This document shows, in pieces, positions 40,500 to 53,000 of a DNA stretch of 64,000 nucleotides. Each line of letters begins with the position of its first letter. Position 1 is the stretch's first letter. Below the pieces are notes generated by a model. The model was not told the DNA's origin and made no database searches. It saw only the letters and a list, made by a program, of their open reading frames with translations. The translations under genes were made by a program, and so were the position numbers. The stretch is from Callaeas wilsoni (Eukaryota > Chordata > Aves > Passeriformes > Callaeidae), in NCBI GenBank assembly GCA_013398955.1, contig VWPU01000904.1, positions 36,801 through 100,800 of the forward strand. The letters are read 5' to 3'.

Positions 40500-40583
40500 C
40501 GCTGAGGCGCGGGTGGGAACCGGGAATCGGGAACCGGGAACCGGGCACCGGCAACCGGGAACCGGCAACCGGGGGAGCTGCGG
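40500..40583 (+). other. DRC3: Possible DRC3 non-coding exon 1
   Basis: A splice donor of good quality (GCGG followed by gtgaga) at 40584 lies downstream of the promoter boxes. It could join the acceptor at 41446-41447, which opens the exon with the DRC3 start codon. The exon start is not visible and the boundaries are inferred. Confidence 0.4.
40515..40570 (+). repeat. Eight-unit 7-bp tandem repeat (GGGAACC)
   Basis: Eight adjoining 7-base units: GGGAACC four times, GGCAACC twice, and GGGAATC and GGGCACC once each. The array has no indels and sits in the DRC3 promoter or 5' leader. The GGCAAC units also fit the RFX half-site RGYAAC. Confidence 0.9.
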
Positions 40584-40682
40584 GTGAGAGGCTTGATGGG
40601 CCAGGATCTGTGCCTCGGTGGGTCCTGGGAGCGGGGGGCAGCGGCACCTTCCCACCCACCGGGCAGGGGTGGTTAGAACCGG

Positions 40683-40852
40683 CATTGACTAAAGACACTC
40701 TGGACAATGGCGCATCCCTGGGAGTGTTCAGGGCCGGGCTGGACGGGGCTCGGAGCAACCTGGGATAGTGGAAGGTGTCCCTGCACATGGCAGGGGTGGA
40801 ACAAGATGAGCTTTAAGGTCCCTCCCCACCCAAACCATCCTGGGATTGTACA
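40683..40852 (+). repeat. CR1 LINE 3' fragment near the DRC3 promoter
   Basis: Contains GGGCCGGGCTGGACGGGGCT, GGATAGTGGAAGGTGTCCCT and CACCCAAACCATCCTGGGAT. It lies just downstream of the CpG island, probably in DRC3 intron 1. Confidence 0.9.
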
Positions 40853-41193
40853 AGGAAGAGGGAGAGGACAGTCAAGGATGGATAAAACAGAACCTGCTGC
40901 TCCTCGGTCCGTACTGCACACAGCCACAGAGAGGCTTGGTTTGTTAATGAAATGCCATGATAAGAGCAGAACTCTCTAAACTCTGACAATTATCATTGCT
41001 GTCCCATGCAAGAATAAATCAGAACTTACTCTGTAATTATAAACATCTTATGCAAGCAAAAGTTTGACAATTCAAGTCCTTCACACTGATATCATTAACT
41101 CCGCACAGTTCGAGAAAGACAAATAGTTTCATTGCCTCCGGGGTAACATTAGGGATATTCAAATGTTCATGAATAATTTCTTCACTGAAAAGG

Positions 41194-41391
41194 ATTGTCA
41201 AGCATTGGAACAGGCTGAAAAGAGAAGTTGTGGATTCCCTATCCCTGGAAGTGTCCAAGGCCAGGCTGGATGGGGCTTGGAGCAACCTGGGATCGTGGAA
41301 GGTGTCCCTGCCATGGCAGGGGGTTGGAATGAGCTGATCTTTAAGGTTCCTTCCAACCCAAACCATTCCGGGATTCTGGGATTCTATGACT
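41194..41391 (+). repeat. CR1 LINE 3' fragment upstream of DRC3 coding exon 1
   Basis: Contains AAGGCCAGGCTGGATGGGGC and GGAAGGTGTCCCTGCCATGG and ends GGGATTCTGGGATTCTATGA, a typical CR1 end. It stops 56 bp before the exon carrying the DRC3 start codon. Confidence 0.93.
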
Positions 41392-41464
41392 GCTGGAAAG
41401 AGTAGCCAGGCAGTGATTTAATTTATTTTTCTTTTCTGTCCTTTAAGGGTGATTCCATCTCACA

Positions 41465-41621
41465 ATGAGTCAATTTTTCAATAATGTCGAGCCAAACATT
41501 ATTGATGATGAAATGGTTCAGAAAGCCATTGAAGAGAAGTGTCCAGAGGACCTTGGAGATCTTGCCAGAGGGGAAAATATTAACTTTAAGGCTGTGGCAG
41601 AGCTACAGCTTAGTTTTAAAA
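41465..41621 (+). CDS. DRC3: DRC3 coding exon 1 (start codon)
   Basis: The exon begins at 41448 after acceptor ctttaag; ATG is at 41465. Encodes MSQFFNNVEPNIIDDEMVQK through ELQLSFK plus one base. The donor is gtgagt. This N-terminus is the conserved start of the family. Confidence 0.95.
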
Positions 41622-44600
41622 GTGAGTATCAGAATATATACATATTTTCCCTCTTCTTTTGCTAGAAGGTGATAGAATAAAGCATGAAGTGGGTAACTGG
41701 CAATTAAGCAATCATTATTAGCTTGGATTTGCTATGTTAAAATTAACGTCTGGACTTAGACATTTGCTCATACCTGTACAAAGGAGCTTCACCAGAGGGA
41801 ATCTGGTGCTTTTGCTGACGAGTGACTTCAAAGCTTCTTCATTTCCCACTCTTACTGTCACTGCTGTTCTCATTTAACATTTATATTGTGGTGACACCTA
41901 CAGGCCACAGGCCTGTTGGGCCCCTCGGTACGTGGCCAAATCCAGCCCTGGGCAGGCTCTGCTGTGGCTGGTGATTATGTGAGAGCTGTTTGGGAGATTA
42001 TGGTGATTACAGTCCAATCTGATGGCATTCTCTGGTCACCCATAGCATTACTATAGCTCGCCTCTTACTGTCAAACCTGTCGTAAATTTGCGCTCAAAGA
42101 ATGAAAAGGAAGAACGTTCAGCTCGATATTTGTGTATCTGGGGGAGGAAGGTAATAGCCAAAATCTACTGTTGATTATTCTTTGTGTGCTCCAGTAAAAT
42201 AACGTATGTATGAGTTGATTTTCTTAGAAAGGACTCCCTTGACTTGATCCTGCATAGATTGGTTTGCAAATGCAAAATACAGAACTGTGTGAACATTTTG
42301 TGCATGCAGTTCCTTGGTTTATTGTGCCCTCACTAAATAAGGATAGCAGGACCACAGATGAAATCTTCTGGGAAGCCATTGCAGGAGAAAGAGAAATGGG
42401 AGTGAGAATGTTCTGTATTTCCTGTCACCTTGGTGCTGATGCTTTGCCGTGGTGACTAACGGCCTGCCCTTGTGATTCTGTTTCTGGAGGAAACTAAATG
42501 CAGGGATATTGATTAGTTCTAAACTGCAGCCTTCACAGAAAGAGTAGACTCCAACTTCCTCTCCTGTGATGAGAATCCCGGGAGCGGGAGAGTCATTTAC
42601 AAAAGCAGGAGCTGGGCGCCGCTAGACTGCAAATGCAGAGAAAAGCAGAGTCTCATCCCAAACCTCCTGCGTGGAGCTGGAGAGGAAAATGAAGGTCAAG
42701 GCCTCCTAGGAGTGGATTCATAAAGCCACTGGAGTGCGGGGCCGTAGTCAGCATCCCCTGCCCGCCTCGTTGGCCTCGCTGATGAGCAGCGTGCACTGGT
42801 GCAGGGCACTGAGGTGAGGTGGGCTGTTTCACTGAAATCTCCTCCAGTGCACCTCTGAGCTCTCCAGGGCACTCATCACATGCTGAAAATCCTTTTGGAG
42901 GCAAGGCTGGACGTGTTTTCCTTGTGCAAGGCAGCGTGTCTGCTAAAACGAAGCTGTCTCACATGAAAAGCAATTTTCTTTTCTTTTTGTTTTGTTTTCC
43001 CTGTGGCTTTAGGTATCCTGCAGATTGATAATCTGTGGCCATTAGAGAATCTGACTAAACTGCAGCTGGACAACAACGTCATCGAGAAGATAGAAGGCTT
43101 GGAGAGTCTGGTTCACCTTGTATGGCTTGGTGAGATACAGGCATAGGAGGTTGGGTGCCTTCACAGGTGCAAAGCAATCTGTGATAAACCAGGATGTCAC
43201 CTTCCTTCTCAAACACGACTGATAGGAGCTTACCCTGGGAAGGCTGTCAGCTGTCTCTGTGTTTCCTTATTTGACTGTCAAATGTCAAAATGCCTGAGTA
43301 TCAGAGCTGCAAAACAATCCTTCAAATGTTTAAAAACTGGGTTTAATGCATTCGGTGTGGCAGGAACAGGAAGCTGAGATTTCAAGGTTGTTTCCAAGGT
43401 TTGTATTGTGTTTAGGGTGACTTTCAGGAATATTTATGGAGATTTAGAAGCCTGCATTTTGTTTTCAAATCTGCTGCAGGCATTCCAGAGCCTACAACCC
43501 GCCATCTTTACCCCTTTATCCTTAAGGGCTTGGTGTCATTGTGGTACCACAGAGTGCCCATCCTTGTAGCCTCATGTGACTGCTTGCAGCTACGCAGATG
43601 CACAGCTTAGAGCATTCCCTGGAACTGCAGCCACGTTGCTGGCTGGAATTCTAAATATATCCTCAGCATGCAGGGCTTCAGCTCGTAAGCACGTTGTGAA
43701 ATGTCTAACGGGCTCTTCCGCCCAGTTGTCTGCACTGCTCTGCTCCACAGATGCCTGATGCACTGGTGAATCACCAACTGATCACCACAGTGTGAGCAGA
43801 GTGGTTGGAAGCACACTCACATGTTTCGTTTGCTCAAAGGCTGCAGTGGTTCAGCTGCTGCTAGACGAGTGTCTCAGCCACCCAAGAGACCTCATAAACT
43901 GTTTTCAGACTCTTGGCTCGCTCAGTACTAGCCCAAGGGCAAATCCTGCCCTTAGTCATGGTGAGTGTAGGTGGTAGGAGAGATGTTCTGGCAGGAGAAG
44001 AGGACATTTCAATAAGTGAAACAGCCGAAGTGAGCCTTTGCATGACTCCACCGACGTGGAACTGCCATATCTCGGTCCTATAGGAATGGCCACAAGTGTC
44101 GCAGTGGCGTGGCAGGCCAGAGTCTGCAAGAAACAAGACAGTGTCAGATTTATCACAGAAATTCCCCTCTAAGGGCATTTCCCCACCTCTTGTTTTGTGT
44201 TTCCCCATAAAGTCCCTTCCAGGCTATGTATGTGGACTCTGCATGAATTAACTTCAGCTTTTCCTCTCATTTAAAAGTTGCATGGACAATTGCAAGGAGG
44301 AGATGGGGATCAAGGATGATTTAATATCAAGCCTTTCCTGTGGGACAGTGACCACCCCTGAGAAAAATCTGTACATAAACTCCTACATCCAGAACTAAAG
44401 GGTGGAATCAGGGTGTTCTGCCAGAAATAATTTAATGTTTGATTTCTAAATTCTTCCCCAGACCTGTCCTTCAACAATATTGAAGTAATTGAGGGCCTGG
44501 ATACTCTTGTCAAACTGCAGGACCTCAGCCTCTACAATAACAGAATATCTAAAATTGAGCACATGGACACATTGCAAGAGCTGCAGATTTTCTCTATAGG

Positions 44601-47600
44601 GAAGAATAACCTGACCATTCTGGAAGATGTGAGTGTTCCCTGGCTTTGCAAATATTCCCTGTTGAAGGATCAGATACTCTAAAACTGGCATTTGCCAATG
44701 TGTCCAAGCCCCTCCTTAGGTGATAAAACTCTCCCTAGGATTTCTAAGTATTTCTGAGCTATGGTTTTGATCCTCTGTCCTGGTGTTAAGTGCTTACTGC
44801 AGCCATTTTTCTTTTCAATTATTTACTCATGGGGGCCCAGTTCTGTGACTGCTCTCAGCCATGGCAAAATTCCTATTGGCTCCCATGAAAGCTAGGAAAG
44901 GAATAAGTGGCTACATATGAGAAAAGAGGGGAGACTAGGATTTATTTGGAGTTCTTTTGAGGGCATCTTACCAATTTAAGACCTGTGATTTGTGCACCCC
45001 ATCTGCCTTCTCTCTCCACCCATTGTCTAGACATTCCCAATGTGAATTTAAGTATTTCCTTTCCCCAAACCATTAGAAACTCATAATTGAACGTCGTGTG
45101 AATTTGGCAGCGGAGCAGAATACGTATTGCAGCTTAACTGTAATAAAAGCAATAAATTCCAAGGCTGTGTTTCCCCAGCGCTGGGAAATACAGAGCTCTT
45201 TCCCTTTGGCACAGGTTGTCTATCTCAGGAGGTTAAAAGCCTTACGGACGCTGAACCTCAGTGGGAACCCTTTCTGCACCAAAGAGCACTACAAGCTGTT
45301 TGTTGTTGCTCATCTTCCAAGCCTGGTGTACTTGGACTTCAAGCTCGTGAGAGACTCCACGGTGAGATTTCTGCATTCCCTGATTGGGAAATCAGGCAGC
45401 AGCATCTTACAGATCCTTTGCTTTGTTGGTGTGCCAGCAATATTCCAGCACTGGGGGCAGGTTCCCTGCAGAAATCAGGCTCACAGAAACACGCAGTGTT
45501 TATTCTGCTTCCACATAACAGCTGCGAACCTGTAGGCCAAATTCTGTCAAATCTGACAGAGAGGTAGAGGTGTCAGAAGCATGATGTCTTCACAGATTTT
45601 GTGAAAATCAGCAGCTGTGTGTGGGAGAGGGGCCTGGTTCATGTTGCCACAGAGAGGCTGCAGTGTGAGTGCAAGTCTTCTTAGAGAATCTCAAAGGAAA
45701 TCAGTCTTGAGACATGGATCCGGGGGGAAGGAGCCTTGGTGGTCCTGCTGCTCACAGAGTGATTTGTTTCAGTAGCAGACTGACAATCCAGGCAAGCGGG
45801 TGCCTGGATGCACTTCCCACTCTTGATTTCCGAGAACAAGACAGTTCATCCTCACCGGTAACCTGTGGAACTGCTTTATCATCCCAGGGCTCAAAGGAAC
45901 AAAGACGGGGTTCTTTGTTCAGGGTTGTGGGGTTTTTTTAGTGACCAAAGAACATGATTAATTGTAAATTTGCTTGGCACAGAGCAGGAGCTGTACTTGG
46001 AATGTACATTGCTCTTATCATAGGACTGGAAGGGCTTTCCAGGTCATGGAATGCAGTCCCTGCTCATCAGGGACATCAGAGAATTGCATACTTAAATTTG
46101 TCAAGCTTCAGTTTCAAGCTAATGAGGTTCTTGCCCCTGGTACTACCTTGCCATTCACTCCTCCAAAGAGCCTTCTCCTCCCTAGAAAATGTATTAACCT
46201 TGCTGACTGATCAAATTGGAGCTCAAATTCTAGAAGTCAAAATAGAACTTCCTGCTAAAAGAGGAGAAAAAATCAACTCTAAAGATGAGAAAATGGAGAG
46301 GGAAGAGCTTCCTGGGACCGAATTATCTCAGATGCATTGATTGCAGAAACAGAGTAGTATGCAGCAAAAAATGGGATGAGGATTAGATTAGAAACTTCAT
46401 AAGTAGTTTAATAAAAAGCCCGTGAGGAAATGGAGATGCAGATGCCACTCTGGTGCATGTTCTAGAAAGATCAGTTGCTTACACCCAGACTTGTTGAGCA
46501 ATATTTGATAATCTAATACAAATATTTTATTTATACTCAGAGAGAAGCTGCAGCTTTAAAATATCAAGATCTTACTAAGCCATTGGAACAAGAGGAGGCT
46601 CAGGCCCTTGCTCTGCAGGAGATAAAACAGGCAAAGCAGAAGGAGCTGGAGTACCACCAGGTGAGTGTTCTTTGGCTGGTTGTGTATTGTCTCAGGAGAA
46701 AGAAGCACAACACATATTGACTTGTCTTTTCCCTGCTCGAAGATTTAATGAGAGGTTAACATCGACTCTGCTAAAACTAAGGCTCTGCTTAATCTCTGTG
46801 ATCTCTGAATCTTATCTTTTGGATGAAAACAGGAACTGCTGTGGAATACACATGACATGGGGGACTATAATTCTTTGGACTGAACAATGAAATTACAGAT
46901 AGAGACCCTGCGAAGCTAAATAGTAAATCATACCCAGGGAGCTTATCAGCCTGACGTAAGATTAAGAAAATTACAGGTCTGAGGGAAATGTTAACATTTG
47001 CATGGTGAAGTGACTTTTTTTCCTCCTTCACACCAAGTTAAGCTTTTCATTGGTTTTATGGTTAAATTCTCTGGGACTTTCAGAGATCACTGTAGTCCTG
47101 TGACCAGACTGAAAGCAAGATCAGGTGGAATAGTGCTTTCATTTGTGGTCTGTCTCTGTATTCCAGACCTCTAGAAGATCAGAGTGGCTTAAGTTTAGTG
47201 TTTAGTGCCAGGGAGGATGCCTGCAACTCTTCCCTTTGTCCCTCCCCAAAGTTCACCAGCTCCTTATCTGAAAGGCTTAATAGCCTTGCAATAAGTGTTT
47301 GTATGTGGTAATGTCTTACATTGGCAACTGGCACAGGTTGCCCAGAGCAGCTGTGGCTGCCCCATCCCTGAAGTGTTCCAGGCCAGGTTGGACGGGGCTT
47401 GGGGCAGCCTGGGATAGTGGAAGGTGTCCAGGCCCATGGCAGGGGGGTGGAGTGAGATGATCTTTAATGTCCCTTCCAACCCAAGCCATGTATGATTCCG
47501 TGATCTGATACGAGATTAAAGAGTGTTTTCTATCCTTAGGCTACAGAGTTGTAGCAGCAAAGCCCCTGGGACGGGTTTCACTCCATTGCAAGGTGCTTTC

Positions 47601-50024
47601 ATGGCTTGGTTGGTGTTTCTGCTGTGTTCATGTAACTGTCTGCACCAAGGTTCTGCTGCTGCTGAGCTGCTTATAGGAGAGACACATCCTGAGGACTGGC
47701 AGCAGGCTGGCATCTTTGTTTTACTTATTTTGCTCTGTTTCTATTCAAAGACAGCCTTTGTTGAGTACCTGAATGGATCACTCCTGTTTGACAGTCTGTA
47801 TGCAGAGGATACAGAAGCTGCCAAACTGGCTTCCCTCCCTGGAGTGGGGGACCTGCTGCAGGCATATCCTTCCTGGGTTTGGAATACCTACAGCTAAAAG
47901 GTAATGCCTTGAGTTAAGAAGGAAGTGCATCCACAGGGACTCTTCATCTGTTGCTTTTGTCCAGAGCTGAAAGCTACACTGGTCTAAGATCTGAGACAGT
48001 CTGTGTTCAATTTTGGAATGGTACCAAAAATTACGCTGCAAGGCTGTGAGACCACTGACAGCTTTAAGGCTTGATATCTTGTGAAATATGAGGGCTCCAA
48101 ACAAATGGTTTGTATTACTGGCAAGCTGGCCAGCCCAGCTTGAAACATCTCATTTGTAAAACCACTCGTTTCTATCCCCAACAGGTCATGAGATCCCAGC
48201 CTTTTAAATTCTCACCGTTGTAATTACCATATTCCTTTTCCTTCCCTTGAATCAAACACGATTTCGGTAGCCTCCTTTTCTGACCCTTCAAGAATCAAGA
48301 CTTTGTACTTTCTTTAAGTCTGGAATCCACTTAAAGTTTAAAATGAGCTGGAAGATAAATCTCTGTCGGTTAGATTGTAAGAGCACAGTCGCTGAAATCA
48401 TGTTGAAATTGAAGTGGTAGGAGATAGGAACAGACTAATCAGAACGGTACAAGTCACATATCTCACAACCTGCCAGAACTGGCAACGTGAAGTTTCCAGG
48501 CCAGCACATTTTTCTGATCATTGCTCCTACACGGGGGAGCAGAAAGCAGACACTTTTTTTTCTTTTTTCTTTTCTCATTCAGATTAATAGAGTATTGTCA
48601 AGGCCGGTAACTTGACCTTCCTTAAAATTGCATTACACTGTTGGGGAAAAATGCATCACAGCTTAACTACAATAGACTCCAGAAACAATTCCATTGCCAA
48701 GATAATAGCAGAAGAAAAATTGACGTTATTTTTGTGATGCTACAAAGTCAGTAGTTTATTCTTTGCTCTGGCTGTGGGCTCCAGAACTGTATTTATTAAC
48801 TACACAGGCACTGTATTCACACTTGTGAAGACAGATAGGGTTGTAGGCTTCGTTCTGCTGCTATTTCAGAAGAGTCAGACGAGTGAATGTATTTTCTTCT
48901 CTTCCTCAAGGCCTTTTTCCCCCCTCAAGTTGCCACAGTTTTCCCCATATCCTTAAGGCAGCAAAATCCCATGCATAAAACCCATGAGTGGGTGACCCAG
49001 TCCTGCCCCAGACAGAATATTTGGCAGCTCCCAGCAAGAACCACAGAGTTTACATAAAAGTAGCTTGTAGCTCTTGTTGCTCAGATTTGCAGAGGTAGGA
49101 GGAATATAATGTGTTGCTCCACTGAACAAGCAAAAAACCTTGACTCTGCTGTCACATACAAGAAGGAGTTTGTCTCAGTTTCTGGGAACCTGTATAACTA
49201 TGGACTGGAAGAGTACGAAAAACGAGAAGCTGAAGTCGCTAAATTCTGCAAAAGACTCCATGAAATTCTGACAGTCAACCAGCAAGAAAGCAAGAGAATA
49301 ATCTCAGAGTTTGAAAATAGGAACCAAAGGGTAATGTTATACTTTTGTTTGTTTGATACATGATTTCTCTCCATCATATACTAGCTTTGAATTGCACTGA
49401 AAATGGGGGTAACTCCATGACAATTAGGAAAATTATTCTGGATTGGCAATGCTGTGATGGTAATCAATACTTGATCCCTAATGGCAGAATCAGAGAGTGG
49501 TTGAGGGTGGAAGGGATCTCTGGAAGTCATCTGGTCCTGGTCAAGGAGGACTACCCACAGCAGGCTGCCCAGGAATGTGAATATCTCCAAGGATGGAGAC
49601 TCCACAGCCTCTCTGGGAAACCTCTTCCAGTGCTCAATCACTGACATTTCCTTATGTGTTTCTTACAACATAAATTTATATGTGAAAAATTGTTTTGTTA
49701 GCTAATATCATGTCACTGACATAATGTGAAAAGTTTTTTAATATTTTACATAGGGAAAAAGGTTGGGGTTTGAAATTTCTACCCTTTGGGCAAGCTACAA
49801 CCAGCTAACACAGCCTTTATCTATACTGGAAATTCAGTGTAGAACAAAATATGTCATAATGTTATCATCTATAAAGGTAAAGATGATTTTTACAGAAGAA
49901 TGTGGCTAAACAGGGTGGGGTTTTTTACTTCCCATCCAGAAAAGTTGCCAATATTTAAGAAAATGGAAATCTCAACCTTTCTTTTAGTGTAAATATTTTT
50001 TATAAAGTTGATTTATAAGAGATG

Positions 50025-50064
<40 letters not shown>

Positions 50065-53000
50065 TTTACTGCTACTCCCCTTCTTTTTGAAGCCTCCAAT
50101 AGCTCTTCCTTCATTGAAAAATTGGGAAGAAAAGGAAGGAAATTGCAGGGTATTCAGTTTATTTTCAAGTAATTTTCTGCTTCAGTTCATTTTCTCAACA
50201 ACAGCTCAAAGAACTATAACCAAAAAAATTAGATAAAGTTATTTTAATGTATTTCTACTCTTTTAAAGCAGAAACTCTCCCTTTTCATTCTGCTCAACTA
50301 CAGCCACCCATTGTGGCTGCTCAGGGCGTAGCTTCTAGCTGGATCCCTTTCTAACCGTGTATAATAGTTGGATCATGATTTTGTTTCCACAGAAAAAAAT
50401 AAGGGAGGGCTAAAGCCTGGTCACACTGTCAGCTGAGAGAGCAAGTCTCTGACAGCTGACACCAGCAGAGTCACGAGTGCTGGCTCTCGCTGGAAACCAG
50501 GTCACTTTTATTTCTGTGCCTGTCCCAGGCTGATGGCTGCTGAGTCACTGTGCTCCCGGGGCCTTCGACCTTGCTGACTCACGCTGGAAATCTGCATCCA
50601 GCAGCTCTAGCTGGGACACGAGCTGGCAGCACTACCAGAGTCACGGAATTCCAGAATGGTTTGGGTTGGAAGGGACCTTAAAGATCATCTCGTTCCAACC
50701 AAAAGCTTGACATGAATATTCAGGTAGCTTGGACTCGAATTCTCACTGCATCTTCCACAAAAAAACCCCCTAAACCAGCAAAACAAACCCTGCAAAACCT
50801 ACAAAAACAAAGAAATAACAACAAAACCCAAAGAAACATGGCTGAGGCCAGATTTTACCCCTTCACCTCTGATCATCAGGCTCAGCTATGGATTGGGCTG
50901 CCAGAGCATGGAGTGACAAGGGGGAATGGCCTTAAGCTGAAAGAGGGGAGGATTAGATGGGACATTAGGAAGAACTTAGATGAAATATTAGGAAGAACTT
51001 AGATGAAATATTAGGAAGAAATCCTTCCCTGTGAGGGTAGGAAGGCCCTGGCACAGGTTGCCCAGAGAAGCTGTGTCTGCCCTACCCCTGGAAGTGCCTA
51101 AGGCCAGGCTGGACAGGGCTTGGAGCAACCTGGGATAGTGGAAGGTGTCCCTGCCCATGGCAGGAGGTGTGACTGGATGATCTTTAAGGTCTTTCTCAAC
51201 CCCAACCATTCTAGGATTCTGTGATTCTCTAAACAGGACGCAAGGGTCAGCGTGCCAGTTTTCATATAAATATTAGAGGAGTTGGTATCAAGACTGAACA
51301 CAGTGTTTGAACAGCATTTCCTCATCATTTAAAATTGCTGGAGGAGTTCAAAAGGCACAAAGGCCCCAGCAGACTGCAGTCTGTGAGCTGTTCTTAGGGC
51401 TGTTTGTCTGGCTGTAATCCTTTCATGTAAACTTGGGTAACCTGTAAAATCACTGCGCCCTCTGAAGTTGGTTACAGAGGATTAAAGGCCTTGAACTTTG
51501 AAGTTCTTGCTCCCAGAGGTGCAGCTTGAGTGGCTCTGCAGCCTTTTGAGCCTCCTAACTTGTTTACATTAGCGAAGAAGACACCTTGCTCTCCCCTTCC
51601 CCCTTTTAACACTGCAAAGTTTGGGTAATCCACCCCATTTCCAGACACAAGCCTTGGCAAGGGTTTTTAACAGAATTCTTTACTTCACCCCGTTCCATTC
51701 CCTCTCAGGAGACGTGGATTAGACATAATAAAACATATCTATTTTTCCTCCTATTTTAAACAATTGATTGTTAACTGATTTTAAAGAGACTTGAAAATAA
51801 TGCATTCAGCAAAAGAGGATTTTTTTTTTTTGATCCAAGGAAACATAAATCTTGTCTGATACAAAAGTGACGTCAATACATAATTCTGAAGGGCAATAAA
51901 TCCTTGCTGTAAGAGGAAGGCAGGCAATGATAGGTATTCCATATTCAGAATACTAAATCCTGACCCTACTGGAAGTCAGTCAAGATTCTCCTTGGCAGGA
52001 AGTGATCAGGATTTAGGCCTGTGTTTCTTTCTCTGAAGCAATCGTTAATTTCTTCTTCACAGCCAGCAATGACTAGAATTAAATATTGTTCTTTTTTTGC
52101 TTGAAATGAAGGGGAACTAAAGCTGGAATCACAGAAGGAGCAAAGTCTTCTGCTGAGTGGAGGATGAGGAAGAGTTTTCCCAATCCCGCTGCAGTAGCAA
52201 ACCTCAGCACTGTTGACTACCCAGTATGTAAATGCGGAGACTTCCCTGAATCATCACATTTCATTTCAGCTAATCAGCAGCAGGAACTTTCCTCACACAT
52301 GTAACAAGTTAATTAAATTGCGATGGAGTGCTGAACACAAACTATAAGTAATTCATGTGTCTCTGCGTTTAGAGGCTGGATGAGATTTATCACGCCAGGA
52401 GTGGCGATATTGCTGAGTCTAAACGAGCCCAGGGCAAGGAGGACATCCTTCAGCTCTGGGATGCTCTCATGACCTTGGAAGCGCTGGTGTCCAACGACCT
52501 GGAGGTGAGAGCCAAGCACACACCTGTGAGACCTCACGGCCAGAACGTGGGGGGGTCACTTTTCTGTCACTGCAGCCCTGTGTAGCAGCTTACTCACAAA
52601 GAGGGGGGCTCGGGACTTCCACTCAGGAAAATGTTCTGTCCCTGTCTTATTCTTTCTCTGCTCAAAGTTGGCGAGGGTGAGATCAGGCCTGGACATGGAT
52701 ACCTTACAACAGATTTCTGTTTCTCAGAGCAGAACACAGTATGTCCTTCACATTTATCCAAGCTGATTTCCCACACTTTAGAGAAAGGGAGGTCGTGCAA
52801 TCATTTTATAGCTCTGCACAAGCCGCTGCATAGCATGGGGCATGCATTTGGGATTCTAGAGGTGTCATTCTTTGAAGCTGATCTTTGCTATAAGATTACA
52901 CACATTCCTTCTTGGCTTGCTGCGTTTGCTTGCATAATAGCTGCCTTTTCCTCCCCAGACTTTTCCTCAAAAACTAGGGCAGGGCTGCTGATGTGCATCT

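Larger units (their letters stand above)
40011..40600. promoter_or_regulatory. Bidirectional CpG-island promoter, TOM1L2 (-) / DRC3 (+)
   Basis: The interval between the TOM1L2 start codon and the likely DRC3 5' leader is GC- and CpG-rich and has no TATA box at a convincing place. It carries CCAAT/ATTGG boxes at 40083-40087, 40130-40134, 40161-40165, 40277-40281, 40402-40406 and 40436-40440, the usual NF-Y arrangement of head-to-head promoters. A 12-bp palindrome at 40451-40462 contains CACGTG. Transcription start sites are inferred, not seen. Confidence 0.75.

Noticed and set aside
47881..47910. Using a GT downstream of the DRC3 exon 6 end as donor (read-through frame ending in SWVWNTYS)
   Set aside because: The extra residues are unlike the family and hit a stop. 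The ATATCCTT/AC junction restores the conserved sequence exactly.
49163..49163. AG acceptor (ACATACAAG) for DRC3 exon 7
   Set aside because: It would lose Tyr-Lys of the conserved AYKKEF and leave the upstream exon without a GT donor. The AC acceptor at 49154-49155 with its branch point fits better.
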